A stretch of 64,000 nt of DNA from Cyanomargarita calcarea GSE-NOS-MK-12-04C. Its GTDB lineage: Bacteria > Cyanobacteriota > Cyanobacteriia > Cyanobacteriales > Nostocaceae. Every line of letters starts with the position of its first letter. Position 1 is the first letter of the stretch. Where the stretch lies: contig JAHHGZ010000002.1 of the NCBI GenBank assembly GCA_019359595.1, forward strand, positions 248,001-312,000. The letters run 5' to 3'. Below are positions 36,389 to 45,629 of this stretch, one piece after another. The position numbers and the translations under genes were made by a program. The notes under the pieces were generated by a model. The model was not told the origin of the DNA, did no database searches, and was given only the letters and a program-made list of their open reading frames with translations.

Positions 36389-37252
36389 ATGCCGCAATTA
36401 GAAGCTAAAACGCTAGAAATGAGGACACCCCAAGCAACTAAAACCGCCGTTCTGGTTATCGGAGGCGCAGAAGATAAGGTTCACGGACGCGAAATTCTGC
36501 GGACTTTTTTTGGTCGTGCTGGTGCAAGCAAGGCTCATATTACAATCATCCCCTCCGCTTCCCGCGAACCAGCCATTATCGGCGGTCGTTACATTCGTAT
36601 TTTTGAAGAAATGGGTGCAAAGAAGGTTGAGCTTTTAGATATTCGCGAACGGGAACAGTGTGAAGGCTCCCAAGTTCAAGCATCTCTAGAAGCCTGTAGT
36701 GGGGTATTTTTGACCGGGGGTGACCAATTGCGCCTCTGTGGCGTTTTGTCAGACACACCCGCGATGGAAATTATCCGTTCTCGGGTGAGAGCAGGGCAAC
36801 TAACCTTGGCAGGTACCAGTGCCGGAGCAGCAGTTATGGGGCACCACATGATTGCTGGGGGTGGTAGTGGCGAATCGCCAAATCGCTCCTTGGTTGATAT
36901 GGCAACAGGCCTAGGCTTAATACCAGAGGTGATTGTCGATCAACACTTTAACAATCGCAATCGGATGGGGCGCTTAGTCAGCGCGATCGCCGGACATCCG
37001 GATCGCTTGGGTATTGGCATTGATGAGGACACCTGCGCTATGTTTGAACGTGATGGCTGGCTACAAGTGATGGGCAAAGGCAGCGTCACTATAGTAGACC
37101 CAACAGAAGTCACTCATACCAACGAACCCCACGTTGGCGCTAGTGAACCTCTAACCATCCATAATCTCCGGTTACATATCCTCAGCCACGGCGACTGCTT
37201 CCACCTTTACCAGCGCACCGTATTGCCTGCTGTGTACCGCATCTCCAGCTGA
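36389..37252 (+). CDS. cphB: Cyanophycinase
   Basis: 287 residues from ATG 36389 with AGGAGG 7 nt before it; an upstream in-frame ATG at 36287 lacks such a site. CphB is a serine-type exopeptidase that cuts cyanophycin into beta-Asp-Arg dipeptides. The family features are KTAVLVIGGAEDKVHGREIL at the start, the nucleophile region LAGTSAGAAVMGHHMI, with Ser in GTSAGA, and VIVDQHFNNRNRMGRL and GIGIDEDTCAMF further on. It is 172 nt upstream of cphA, forming the usual cphB-cphA unit; heterocysts and vegetative cells use it to mobilise nitrogen. Confidence 0.95.
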   Translation: MPQLEAKTLEMRTPQATKTAVLVIGGAEDKVHGREILRTFFGRAGASKAHITIIPSASREPAIIGGRYIRIFEEMGAKKVELLDIREREQCEGSQVQASLEACSGVFLTGGDQLRLCGVLSDTPAMEIIRSRVRAGQLTLAGTSAGAAVMGHHMIAGGGSGESPNRSLVDMATGLGLIPEVIVDQHFNNRNRMGRLVSAIAGHPDRLGIGIDEDTCAMFERDGWLQVMGKGSVTIVDPTEVTHTNEPHVGASEPLTIHNLRLHILSHGDCFHLYQRTVLPAVYRISS

Positions 37253-37281
37253 CGGAGTAGAGTATCTGGAGTTACACTGGG

Positions 37282-37373
37282 TTGACCGCTTATTTCTACG
37301 TTGCGATAGGAAAAGTGAGAATAATACGATGTAAGAAGAAAAAACTGTTTGCTATGAACAGTTAAGCGGTCAA
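37282..37373 (+). promoter_or_regulatory. Inverted repeats in the cphB-cphA gap
   Basis: TTGACCGCTTA (37282-37292) is repeated as its exact complement TAAGCGGTCAA (37363-37373). Inside, AACTGTT (37343-37349) pairs with AACAGTT (37357-37363). The gap transcript could switch between a small and a long-range fold 50 nt before cphA. TTGACC could also be part of a -35 box for a separate cphA promoter. Confidence 0.5.
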
Positions 37374-37424
37374 TTCCAGTAAGAAACTAGAATATTGGTT
37401 CCGAATCTCCATCTACCTATTCCC

Positions 37425-40121
37425 ATGAGAATCCTCAAGATCCAGACGTTACGCGGCCCCAACTACTGGAGCATTCGACGCCACAAACTGATAGTCATGC
37501 GCCTCGATTTAGAAAACCTTGCTCTTACGCCCTCTAATGAAATCCCTAGTTTTTATGAAGGATTAGTTGAGGCGCTGCCAAGTCTGGAGGGTCACTATTG
37601 CTCCCCTGGCTGTCGTGGTGGTTTCTTAATGCGAGTACGCGAAGGCACCATGATGGGGCATATCGTGGAACACGTAGCCCTAGAATTACAAGCCCTAGCT
37701 GGAATGAACATCGGCTTTGGTCGCACCCGCGAAACGGCCACTCCGGGGGTTTACCAAGTCGTATTTGAGTACCTAAATGAGGAAGCAGGTCGCTACGCAG
37801 GTAGAGCAGCAGTGCGGCTATGCCAAAGTATTCTCGACCGGGGTCGTTACCCCAAAGCAGAATTAGAGCAAGACCTGCAAGACTTGAAAGACTTCTGGCG
37901 CGATTCTTCTTTGGGCCCTTCTACAGAAGCAATTGTCAAAGAAGCGACAAAAAGAGGGATTCCCTGGATGTCTCTTGGCGCAAGGTTTTTGATTCAATTG
38001 GGCTACGGCGCTAACCAAAGGCGAATGCAAGCTACTATGACCGACAGGACTGGTATACTGGGAGTCGAATTAGCTTGTGATAAAGAAGCCACTAAACGCA
38101 TCCTGGCTGTTGCAGGAGTACCAGTACCCAGAGGTACTACGATAAACTTCTTGGATGACCTAGAAGAAGCGATTGAACAAGTTGGTGGCTATCCGATTGT
38201 AATTAAACCTTTAGATGGCAACCACGGGCGGGGCATCACTATTGATATCAGAAGCTGGGAAGAAGCTGAAGCGGCATACGACATCGCCAGACTTGTTTCC
38301 CGGTCAGTTATTATTGAAAGATTTTACGTCGGGCGCGACCACCGCGTATTGGTGATCGACGGCAAAGTTGTCGCAGTTGCCGAGCGCGTCCCAGCACATG
38401 TCATCGGTGATGGCAGAACCACGATCGCCGACTTGATTGAAGAAACCAACAAAGACCCAAATCGCGGTGAGGGGCATGATAACGTCCTGACGCGGATTGA
38501 ATTAGACCGTACCAGCTACCAATTGATGGAAAGACAAGGTTACACCATGTATAGCGTGTTACCCAAGGATGCAATTTGTTACTTGAAGGCAACAGCAAAT
38601 TTAAGTACAGGTGGGATCGCTGTAGACCGCACAGACGAAATCCACCCGGAAAACGTTTGGCTGGCAGAACGAGTAGTAAAAAATATCGGTTTGGATATTG
38701 CTGGACTTGATATTGTCACCCCAGATATTAGTCGCCCCCTGCGAGAAGTCGATGGCGTAATTGTGGAAGTCAACGCTGCACCCGGATTTCGGATGCACGT
38801 CGCCCCCAGCCGAGGTATTCCCCGCAACGTTGCCGGGGCGGTGATGGATATGCTCTTCCCTAACGAACAATCCAGCCGTATCCCCATCCTCAGCGTCACG
38901 GGTACCAATGGCAAAACCACTACTACCCGACTGCTAGCACATATTTTCAAACAAACAAATAAAGTAGTAGGTTTTACAACTACAGACGGAACTTATATCG
39001 GTGATTACTTAGTAGAAGCGGGAGATAATACAGGTCCCCAAAGCGCTCAAGTAATCCTGCAAGACCCGACTGTGGAAGTAGCAGTGCTAGAAACAGCGCG
39101 GGGCGGTATTCTCCGTTCTGGGTTGGCGTTTGAATCTTCTAACGTAGGTGTGGTATTGAATGTGGCCGCTGACCACTTAGGTTTGGGTGATATTGAGACG
39201 ATTGAACAGTTGGCGCATTTGAAGAGCATAATTGTGGAAGCTGTTTACCCAGACGGCTATGCAGTACTCAACGCAGACGATCGCCGAGTTGCGGCAATGG
39301 CAGAAAAAACCAAAGCGAATGTTGCTTACTTCACCATGAACCCAGATTCAGAGTTGGTTAGGCAGCACATCCAAAAAGGTGGAGTCGCGGCAGTATATGA
39401 AAATGGTTTTCTGTCAATATTAAAAGGCGACTGGACACATCGAATTGAACGAGCAGAAAATATTCCCTTAACAATGGGTGCCCGTGCGCCGTTTATGATT
39501 GCCAATGCATTAGCCGCTTCTTTGGCAGCATTCGTCCAAAATGTTGCTATCGAGCAGATTCGTTCTGGATTGAACACCTTTCGGGCTTCGGTGAGTCAAA
39601 CCCCAGGAAGAATGAATTTGTTTAATTTGGGTAACTACCATGCTTTGATTGACTATGCTCACAACCCGGCTAGCTACGAAGCATTGGGTTCTTTTGTCCG
39701 CAACTGGACTGCAGGCGAACGCATCGGCGTAATTGGTGGACCAGGCGATCGCCGAGACGAAGATTTTGAAACTTTAGGTAAACTATCGGCAAATATTTTC
39801 GACCACATCATCGTCAAAGAAGATGATGACACCAGGGGACGTGCAAGGGGATCGGGGGCTGACTTAATTGCTCAAGGTCTTTCCCAAGTGGAAAGTAATT
39901 GTACTTATGAGACAATTCTAGACGAAACAGCAGCAATTAATAAAGCCTTGGATGTTGCCCCAGACAATAGTTTGGTTGTGATTCTACCAGAAAGCGTCAG
40001 CCGCGCTATCAAGTTAATCAAAGCGCGTGGTGTAGTTAAAGAAGAGATTCAGCAGCTAAATCCAACTCATATTGACTCCCCAAATGGAATCAGTTCTTCT
40101 GTGGTAAAAAGTTTAATGTGA
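37425..40121 (+). CDS. cphA: Cyanophycin synthetase
   Basis: 898 residues from ATG 37425 (MRILKIQTLRGPNYWSIRRH), the conserved N terminus; an in-frame ATG-like start 10 codons earlier is not used by the family. CphA adds Asp then Arg, with ATP, to build multi-L-arginyl-poly-L-aspartate. The order is N-terminal domain, ATP-grasp domain (GGYPIVIKPLDGNHGRGITI, then EVNAAPGFRMHVAPSRG) for arginine-like steps, and a Mur ligase-like domain (ILSVTGTNGKTTTTRLLAHI, then VLETARGGILRSGL and DYAHNPASYEALG) for aspartate. All key loops are intact, so the enzyme is expected to be active. Confidence 0.97.
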   Translation: MRILKIQTLRGPNYWSIRRHKLIVMRLDLENLALTPSNEIPSFYEGLVEALPSLEGHYCSPGCRGGFLMRVREGTMMGHIVEHVALELQALAGMNIGFGRTRETATPGVYQVVFEYLNEEAGRYAGRAAVRLCQSILDRGRYPKAELEQDLQDLKDFWRDSSLGPSTEAIVKEATKRGIPWMSLGARFLIQLGYGANQRRMQATMTDRTGILGVELACDKEATKRILAVAGVPVPRGTTINFLDDLEEAIEQVGGYPIVIKPLDGNHGRGITIDIRSWEEAEAAYDIARLVSRSVIIERFYVGRDHRVLVIDGKVVAVAERVPAHVIGDGRTTIADLIEETNKDPNRGEGHDNVLTRIELDRTSYQLMERQGYTMYSVLPKDAICYLKATANLSTGGIAVDRTDEIHPENVWLAERVVKNIGLDIAGLDIVTPDISRPLREVDGVIVEVNAAPGFRMHVAPSRGIPRNVAGAVMDMLFPNEQSSRIPILSVTGTNGKTTTTRLLAHIFKQTNKVVGFTTTDGTYIGDYLVEAGDNTGPQSAQVILQDPTVEVAVLETARGGILRSGLAFESSNVGVVLNVAADHLGLGDIETIEQLAHLKSIIVEAVYPDGYAVLNADDRRVAAMAEKTKANVAYFTMNPDSELVRQHIQKGGVAAVYENGFLSILKGDWTHRIERAENIPLTMGARAPFMIANALAASLAAFVQNVAIEQIRSGLNTFRASVSQTPGRMNLFNLGNYHALIDYAHNPASYEALGSFVRNWTAGERIGVIGGPGDRRDEDFETLGKLSANIFDHIIVKEDDDTRGRARGSGADLIAQGLSQVESNCTYETILDETAAINKALDVAPDNSLVVILPESVSRAIKLIKARGVVKEEIQQLNPTHIDSPNGISSSVVKSLM

Positions 40122-40257
40122 GTTAAGTAGGTATGAATGTAAATAATTATCGTTGGGATAATGCACTCTAGCACTCTAGCAGGGGGAAAAAGGGTTTAAG
40201 CCTTCTTTACTTTTCTTCACACAGTTTGGTTTTATTGTGCCGACTTACTTAAGAGCA

Positions 40258-40300
40258 ACAAATAACTCCTAACTCCTAACTCCTAACTCCTCACTCCTCA
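40258..40300. repeat. CTAACTC STRR array at the TatA gene end
   Basis: Units of CTAACTC and CTCACTC. The array runs into the last codons of the TatA/E gene and supplies its stop codon (TCA on the plus strand). Confidence 0.7.
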
Positions 40301-40470
40301 CTCTTTTTTTCTTCTGGACTGTTGTTGTCACTGGGATTTTGTAATTCTTCCTTAAAACCCCGTAAGGTTTTACCCAGTGAAGCACCTAGTTCCGGAATTT
40401 TTTTTGGCCCAAAAATTAGAATCGCGACGACCGCGATTATACCCAGTTCCGGCAATCCCAGTCCAAACAT
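40291..40470 (-). CDS. tatA: Twin-arginine translocase TatA/TatE family protein
   Basis: 59 residues. The N-terminal transmembrane helix (LPELGIIAVVAILIFGPKKI) with the FGPKKIPELG hinge, and the following amphipathic helix (ASLGKTLRGFKEEL), are the family's standard pattern. TatA oligomers form the passage for folded proteins in thylakoid and plasma membranes. The tail (NPSDNNSPEEKKSEE) is short and acidic, as usual. The last codons and stop are read from an STRR array. It is convergent with cphA, 169 nt away. Confidence 0.93.
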   Translation of the reverse strand: MFGLGLPELGIIAVVAILIFGPKKIPELGASLGKTLRGFKEELQNPSDNNSPEEKKSEE

Positions 40471-40785
40471 TGGAGTTTCCTCGAAAGTATCTTTAAATTA
40501 ACTATAAGACATAGCGAATATTCCAGGTTTCTATTACAACATCTTGCAACTATACGTATAAATGACTAAATAAATATTATTAAGTAACTTATTTGACCTT
40601 AAAGCCTAAATTTATTAACAGTCCTGTAAAGAGGACTTGGGCTATGAGACAGGGACTTAGAGGAGAATGGCGGACGAGAACACAGTCGAAAAATCCCTAA
40701 ATACTTAGTTATTTTTGTCTTTTAGGTTCTAGCGGGTGTAAGGTGTCAGTTCCCCAACTTAAGTTGTAGGATGTATTATTTATCC
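40471..40785. other. Gene-free stretch upstream of TatA and downstream of the kinase
   Basis: About 315 nt holding the TatA promoter. AGTCCT/AGGACT (40620-40637) form a 6-bp hairpin. No supported coding sequence. Confidence 0.4.
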
Positions 40786-40909
40786 TCACTGTTCTTGTTA
40801 ATACCCCGACCGTTCTCAGGGTCTTTCGTTTTGAGTTGAGGTCTGAATCCACATATATAAACCTCCTTCTTCCTTCTTCCTTCTTCCTTCTTCCTTCTTC
40901 CTTCATTCA
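40786..40909 (-). repeat. Composite repeat, copy after the Ser/Thr kinase
   Basis: On the minus strand it starts 12 nt after the kinase stop with TTGAATGAAGG and six GGAAGAA units, then GGAGGTTTATATATGTGGATT, CAACTCAAAACG and a hairpin with GACC/GGTC and GGGGT, ending near CAGTGAGGATAA. Confidence 0.85.
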
Positions 40910-40921
40910 AGCCCAAACTAT

Positions 40922-42313
40922 CTAAGTTCGCGTAATTGGGATACCCAACCAATCGCTCAACTCCTGAGCCAGCCATTCGATTTCCGGTTCAGATTTAATC
41001 GAGTTGCCTCCACCTAGCTGATATTTCTCTACACCAGCCCAAATGATTAACTCAGCGGGAATACTAATTCTATTGCCCTCTACATCCCTCTGAAAATGTC
41101 TCGGAATGTAAACCAATTTTGTGATACTTTCTCTTGGGTACGGACGGTGCCTGTTAAATTTGAAACCAAATAATTCATTCTTGAAATATATTTGCTCCCT
41201 ATCCACACGCAAGCGCATACTAGCAAATAAATTAAATATTATTCCAGACAACATCGACCAACCAGCAAACCAGAAGGGAAGGGAAAATAAGACAAAAGGG
41301 ATGCTTGCTGGAAAACCCGCAGATAGAACACCGACTGTCCAGAACAAGATAAAAGAATTCCAGGCGATCGCAAATAAACCAGAGAATAGCATTGACCGCT
41401 TAAATCCGGGTGGTGGCACAATAATCTCAAAATAATCCCAATTCTTGTTGAGTTGAATTTTGCTCCCAACGGGTTTGCCTTTCTGTAGGGCAATGGTGTT
41501 CAAAGGCTGGGGTTGTTCTAAAGCTTGTAGGGCATATGAGGCAGAACTCAAACGCTTCTCTAAACTAGGTTCAGTAATCGATCTCAAATAACGAGTGAAA
41601 CTAGGACTGTTGTTTGCAACTTGCTCAAATTCAATCCGCAAATCTTTTTGGGGTAAATCCGCAGGGTGTGTACCTGTCACCAAATAAATCAGAGTTGCCC
41701 CTAAACTATAAAGGTCAGAAGCAGGAGTTGTTCGTCCGCCAAATTGTTCTGGTGGCATATAGCCATAGGTTCCTACCACAGTCCTAGTTCCACCTTCTCG
41801 AACAGCAATAGTTTGGACTGAGCCAAAATCTACGAGGTAAACTTGACCAATACTATTTCCTGAGCGATCGCCTAATAAAATATTGCTAGGCTTAATATCG
41901 CGGTGAATTACAGGTGGATTCAGTCCATGCAGGTAAACTAATATTTCTAAAACCTGCTTGGCTATTTGTTTGACTTCATCTTCTGTAAAACTACGACCTG
42001 CATTTAAGTATTGCTCTAGAGTCTGGGCTGGGATATAAGTTTGTACTAGAGCAAACCCTTTTATATTGGTTGAATTTACCTCAAAATAGTCTAGATAGCG
42101 GGGAATAGAGGGATGTGATAACGCTTTTAAGGTTTCGGCTTCTCGTTCAAACAGCTTCAGATCGTCCCACTCAAAATCATTAGTAAAAGATAGCAACTTG
42201 ACAACTACCAATTCACCAGTTGAAACTTGACGGGCTAGGAGGGTTTTTCGTCCAGCCTTTTTTCCCAGTTGCTGTTGAACTTCGTAGCGTTCCCCTAAAA
42301 TTTCCAAAGCCAT
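40922..42313 (-). CDS. Serine/threonine protein kinase with C-terminal membrane anchor
   Basis: 463 residues. The kinase domain (about 10-270) has a glycine-loop variant (LGKKAGRKTLLARQ), VAIK-type lysine in VVVKLL, the catalytic loop HRDIKPSNILL, DFGSVQ, and an APE-like MPPEQFGG. The Gly-rich loop is atypical (GKKAGRKT instead of GxGxxG). Two hydrophobic segments (about 305-360: MLFSGLFAIAWNSFILFW and PFVLFSLPFWFAGWSML) anchor a small cytoplasmic tail (SEPEIEWLAQELSDWLGIP). Hanks-type kinases like this are numerous in filamentous cyanobacteria; targets are unknown. A composite repeat follows its stop. Confidence 0.9.
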   Translation of the reverse strand: MALEILGERYEVQQQLGKKAGRKTLLARQVSTGELVVVKLLSFTNDFEWDDLKLFEREAETLKALSHPSIPRYLDYFEVNSTNIKGFALVQTYIPAQTLEQYLNAGRSFTEDEVKQIAKQVLEILVYLHGLNPPVIHRDIKPSNILLGDRSGNSIGQVYLVDFGSVQTIAVREGGTRTVVGTYGYMPPEQFGGRTTPASDLYSLGATLIYLVTGTHPADLPQKDLRIEFEQVANNSPSFTRYLRSITEPSLEKRLSSASYALQALEQPQPLNTIALQKGKPVGSKIQLNKNWDYFEIIVPPPGFKRSMLFSGLFAIAWNSFILFWTVGVLSAGFPASIPFVLFSLPFWFAGWSMLSGIIFNLFASMRLRVDREQIYFKNELFGFKFNRHRPYPRESITKLVYIPRHFQRDVEGNRISIPAELIIWAGVEKYQLGGGNSIKSEPEIEWLAQELSDWLGIPITRT

Positions 42314-42402
42314 GATAATTGCTTATAGCGATTAGTTAAAAAAACTTTATTACTTATGACTGTCCGACTTGACCGATATATCTAGTATAGAATCGCGTGT
42401 TT

Positions 42403-43005
42403 ATGCCTTCCCAACTTTGGCCTTATATTACTCCTGGTATCCCAGATCAATTGTTTGAGCGCTTGCCAGGAATTCCCCTTACCAAGCGGGAAAATCGCCT
42501 GTTATTGATTGCTCAACTGCGTTTAACACCCGATTCCGTACTGTGGGACATTGGGGCCGGTACAGGGACAATTCCCGTGGAAGTTGGGTTGCTGTGTCCT
42601 GGTGGACAGATTATCGCAGTGGAAAGGGATGAAGAAGTCGCCAACCTAATCCGTCGCAACTGCGATCGCTTTGAGGTAAAGAATGTTGAAGTCATTGAAG
42701 GTAGTGCTCCAGATTGTTTGTATGAACTCAAGCAAGCACCCCACCGCGTCTGCATTGAAGGAGGGCGACCAATTAAAGAAATTTTACAAGCTGTGTGGTC
42801 TTATTTGCCGCAATCCGGTCGAGTTGTAGCCACAGCTGCTAATCTAGAAAGTCTGTATGCGATTTCCCAAAGTTTTGCCCAGTTGCAAGCTCGGAATATC
42901 GAAGTTGTCCAATCGGCTGTCAACCGATTGGAAACACGCGGATTTTCTCAAACCTTTGCCGCCGTAGATCCCATATTTATACTTAGTGGTGAGAAACTAG
43001 ATTAA
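42403..43005 (+). CDS. cbiT: Precorrin-6B C15-methyltransferase (decarboxylating), CbiT type
   Basis: 200 residues from ATG 42403 (MPSQLWPYITPGIPDQLFERL); a GTG two codons earlier is possible. CbiT methylates and decarboxylates precorrin in cobalamin synthesis. The SAM-binding motif LWDIGAGTGTIPVEVGLL and the CbiT-type start (PGIPLTKRENRLLLIAQLRL) are clear; CobL-like C5 methylase sequence is absent, so this is the separate CbiT protein. It lies divergent from the kinase, with 89 nt between start codons, and 124 nt before cdsA on the same strand. Confidence 0.9.
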   Translation: MPSQLWPYITPGIPDQLFERLPGIPLTKRENRLLLIAQLRLTPDSVLWDIGAGTGTIPVEVGLLCPGGQIIAVERDEEVANLIRRNCDRFEVKNVEVIEGSAPDCLYELKQAPHRVCIEGGRPIKEILQAVWSYLPQSGRVVATAANLESLYAISQSFAQLQARNIEVVQSAVNRLETRGFSQTFAAVDPIFILSGEKLD

Positions 43006-43035
43006 ATCATTGGGTTTTAGATTGGTATTCTTAGT

Positions 43036-43090
43036 GGTTGTTGGTTAGTAGGAGCGTGGGACTTTTTAACAACCAACTACTAACAATCCC
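43036..43090. repeat. STRR pair between cbiT and cdsA
   Basis: GTTGTTGGTTAGTAG faces AACAACCAACTACTAAC across a 20-nt loop: a strong hairpin built from heptamer-like units. Confidence 0.65.
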
Positions 43091-43129
43091 TAATCCAAAA
43101 TCCTTGGCTCAAAAATCGAAAATATATCT

Positions 43130-44014
43130 ATGCCTTGGTCTCGGATAATTAGTGGAATTGTGGCGATCGCCCTCGCTTTGACTGCAACCCTTTTGGGGGG
43201 TTGGTATTTTACCATGATTTTTGCAGTGGGCGTCTTTTTAGGTCAAAAAGAATATTTTAATTTGGTGCGAGCCAAAGGCATAGCTCCTACTGTGAAGACC
43301 ACAATGGTTGTCAGCCAAATCTTATTGGTAATTTGCACCTTAGATGGTAATTTAGCTGATGCGGTCATGCCACTAGCTGGCACGTTCATTTGCTTTTACC
43401 TAGTGTTTCAGCCGAAGATGGCATCAATCGCTGATATCGCCGCTTCTATTTTAGGATTATTTTATACTGGTTATTTGCCTAGTTATTGGGTGCGGTTACG
43501 AGCTATCGATACTGCCACTATTAGCAATCTACCTTTAGGCGGTTACTTGCCTTTCCGTTGGGAAGATATTCTAGAAGAAAGGAATTTCGCTTCATTACCT
43601 CAAGGTTTGACAGCCACCTTGCTGACTTTTTTGTGCATTTGGGCTGCTGACATTGGTGCTTACATAGTTGGTAAGTTTTTTGGGAAAACCCCTCTTTCTA
43701 GCATCAGTCCTAGAAAAACTGTTGAAGGTGCAGTTTTTGGCATTACAGCTTGCATTGTAGTCGCCGTCGCTGGTGCTTATTACCTAAATTGGCCCAAATA
43801 CGCATTAACAGGTATGGCATTGGGTTTACTAATTGGTATTTCCAGTCTTTTAGGTGACCTTACTGAATCTATGCTCAAGCGTGATGCCGGAGTTAAAGAT
43901 TCTGGACAGTTAATCCCCGGTCATGGGGGAGTATTAGACCGTACCGACAGTTATATTTTCACCGCTCCCTTGGTTTACTATTTCGTGACGCTTTTGTTGC
44001 CGTTGTTAACGTAA
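43130..44014 (+). CDS. cdsA: Phosphatidate cytidylyltransferase
   Basis: 294 residues. CdsA makes CDP-diacylglycerol from phosphatidate and CTP for phosphatidylglycerol synthesis, which thylakoids need. Multiple hydrophobic segments fit an integral membrane enzyme. The signature region is intact near the C terminus: SPRKTVEGAVFGI and LLGDLTESMLKRDAGVKDSGQLIPGHGGVLDRTDS, where the last is the CDS family hallmark. The ATG at 43130 follows an A/T-rich leader. Confidence 0.95.
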   Translation: MPWSRIISGIVAIALALTATLLGGWYFTMIFAVGVFLGQKEYFNLVRAKGIAPTVKTTMVVSQILLVICTLDGNLADAVMPLAGTFICFYLVFQPKMASIADIAASILGLFYTGYLPSYWVRLRAIDTATISNLPLGGYLPFRWEDILEERNFASLPQGLTATLLTFLCIWAADIGAYIVGKFFGKTPLSSISPRKTVEGAVFGITACIVVAVAGAYYLNWPKYALTGMALGLLIGISSLLGDLTESMLKRDAGVKDSGQLIPGHGGVLDRTDSYIFTAPLVYYFVTLLLPLLT

Positions 44015-44075
44015 TTAAACAAAGTCCACCCAGCGATCGGTAAACAAGATTGCAAAAATCTTTTTTATTTGCGTC

Positions 44076-44126
44076 CTACCCTACACAGAAGGCTTACAGC
44101 GCTCATCGTGCGGTTAATTATTTATT
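44076..44126 (-). repeat. Dispersed repeat, copy 2 (inverted)
   Basis: CTACCCTACACAGAAG (44076-44091) and TGCGGTTAATTATTTATT (44109-44126) are the reverse complements of the end blocks of 20877-20949. The rest of 44015-44431 has no supported gene and must hold the AraC regulator promoter. Confidence 0.75.
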
Positions 44127-44431
44127 TCTTCGCAATGAGCCAAAAACTCTAGTATCCTTCGCTGAATGTAGGTGCAAAAAGCTGGTTTCTCAAAAACAAC
44201 CCATGAAGAATACTCACTATTAAATATTTTGATGGCCATCTTAATATTTCCTTAACTTTTTTTGGTACTAGTGAATATAGCTACTGGAACACCTTCCCTG
44301 TTCGCTGTATTGTTTTGAGGACTGGGTATATGTAATGTGAACTTTCCTTGCTTCAAATTGATACCTGCGTCAAGCACGTTTCTAAGGGCAGTGGCTGCAA
44401 AAGCCCTAACGGCAAAGCAAAAGTGAAATCG

Positions 44432-45322
44432 ATGTTAGAAAATAAACCCTTATTTATAGAAGTGACTGCAAATAATCCGCAGCATATTCTCCCTAAACAA
44501 CCTTTATTGTCAAGTTACAAAGCTAACTGGGAGAACTTGGCTCTCGAATATCACCTGCAACCAGCTTATGAAAGTCCCGGACATTACGCAAAACATTACA
44601 CACTTGTAATTCGTTTGCGAAGCCAACTGGGACTAGAGCGATGGCTAGGCGAGTGCTATAAAAAGGAAAACACCATTACAGGCGATGTTGTGGTAATTCC
44701 TCCCTATGTAATCCACAAAGCAGCTACCACTCAACAATCGCAATTTATCGCTCTGACTTTGGAATCTGAGCTTGTTTCAAACATTGCTTATGAATCTTTA
44801 GACCCAGGTAAGGTGGATATTATACCACACTTTTCAAAGCCAGATCCGCTAATTTATCAAATTGCGCTGGCACTCAAAGCAACACTTCAATCAGATGGGA
44901 TGTGCTGTAACCTTTATGCAGATTCAATGGCAACCGCACTATCAGCCCATTTGTTGCAGCACTATTCTGCACTAAAACACGCGATTCAAGATTGTGAGCC
45001 AGGTTTACCCAAATTTAAGTTACAACGAGTAATAGAATTTATCATGGATCATTTGGCTGAAGATTTATTGCTGGCAGCGATCGCTCAGGAAGTTGGCATG
45101 AGCCAGTATCACTTTTCTCGCTTATTTAAGCAGTCTACGGGGCTTTCTCCCTATCAATATGTAATTCAATGCCGTATTGAGCATGGGAAGCTTTTGCTTT
45201 TACAAGGTAGAATGAAAATTTCCGAAGTAGCCTCAACTGTAGGTTTTGCAGACCAAAGCCAATTTACGCGGCACTTTAAGCGTTATTTTGGGGTGACACC
45301 GAAAGAAATCCGCACAAAATAG
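44432..45322 (+). CDS. AraC family transcriptional regulator
   Basis: 296 residues from ATG 44432; an upstream TTG at 44348 is in frame but not needed. The N-terminal cupin-like sensor region (ENLALEYHLQPAYESPGHYAKHYTLVIRL) includes a short His-rich stretch. The C-terminal double helix-turn-helix is typical: LLLAAIAQEVGMSQYHFSRLFKQSTGLSPYQYV and MKISEVASTVGFADQSQFTRHFKRYFGVTPKEIRTK. The effector is unknown. The next gene, a Dps protein on the same strand 307 nt away, is a possible target. Confidence 0.9.
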   Translation: MLENKPLFIEVTANNPQHILPKQPLLSSYKANWENLALEYHLQPAYESPGHYAKHYTLVIRLRSQLGLERWLGECYKKENTITGDVVVIPPYVIHKAATTQQSQFIALTLESELVSNIAYESLDPGKVDIIPHFSKPDPLIYQIALALKATLQSDGMCCNLYADSMATALSAHLLQHYSALKHAIQDCEPGLPKFKLQRVIEFIMDHLAEDLLLAAIAQEVGMSQYHFSRLFKQSTGLSPYQYVIQCRIEHGKLLLLQGRMKISEVASTVGFADQSQFTRHFKRYFGVTPKEIRTK

Positions 45323-45523
45323 CAAGAAGATTTCAAATTAGCAACATTATTCTATACACCACTTATTTAAAGTCGTATATCTAAAGATAGAAGTTGAAAA
45401 TCCCTATTGTCTCGGCTAGTGGTGTTCAGCCCAAAGAAAATCCCTCTATTACTCCTTTGAAAAACAAGGAGATGTTTTAATATCCCCCGCTCGGGGAGTA
45501 AGGAAGGATTAAAAGTTCAAAAG

Positions 45524-45563
45524 AAAGTATAAAGGTGTATTTTAATAGACAGCTTTATACTTT
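45524..45563. promoter_or_regulatory. Inverted repeat upstream of the dps gene
   Basis: AAAGTATAAAG (45524-45534) and its exact complement CTTTATACTTT (45553-45563) with an 18-nt spacer, centred about 85 nt before the Dps start. It could be a regulator site or a leader hairpin. The rest of the 45323-45629 gap shows nothing else. Confidence 0.45.
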
Positions 45564-45629
45564 TCGCTGGCTTACTGGGCTTTCTACCACTATTTTTTTA
45601 TCTGCTATCTCAATATTATGGAGATGTGT

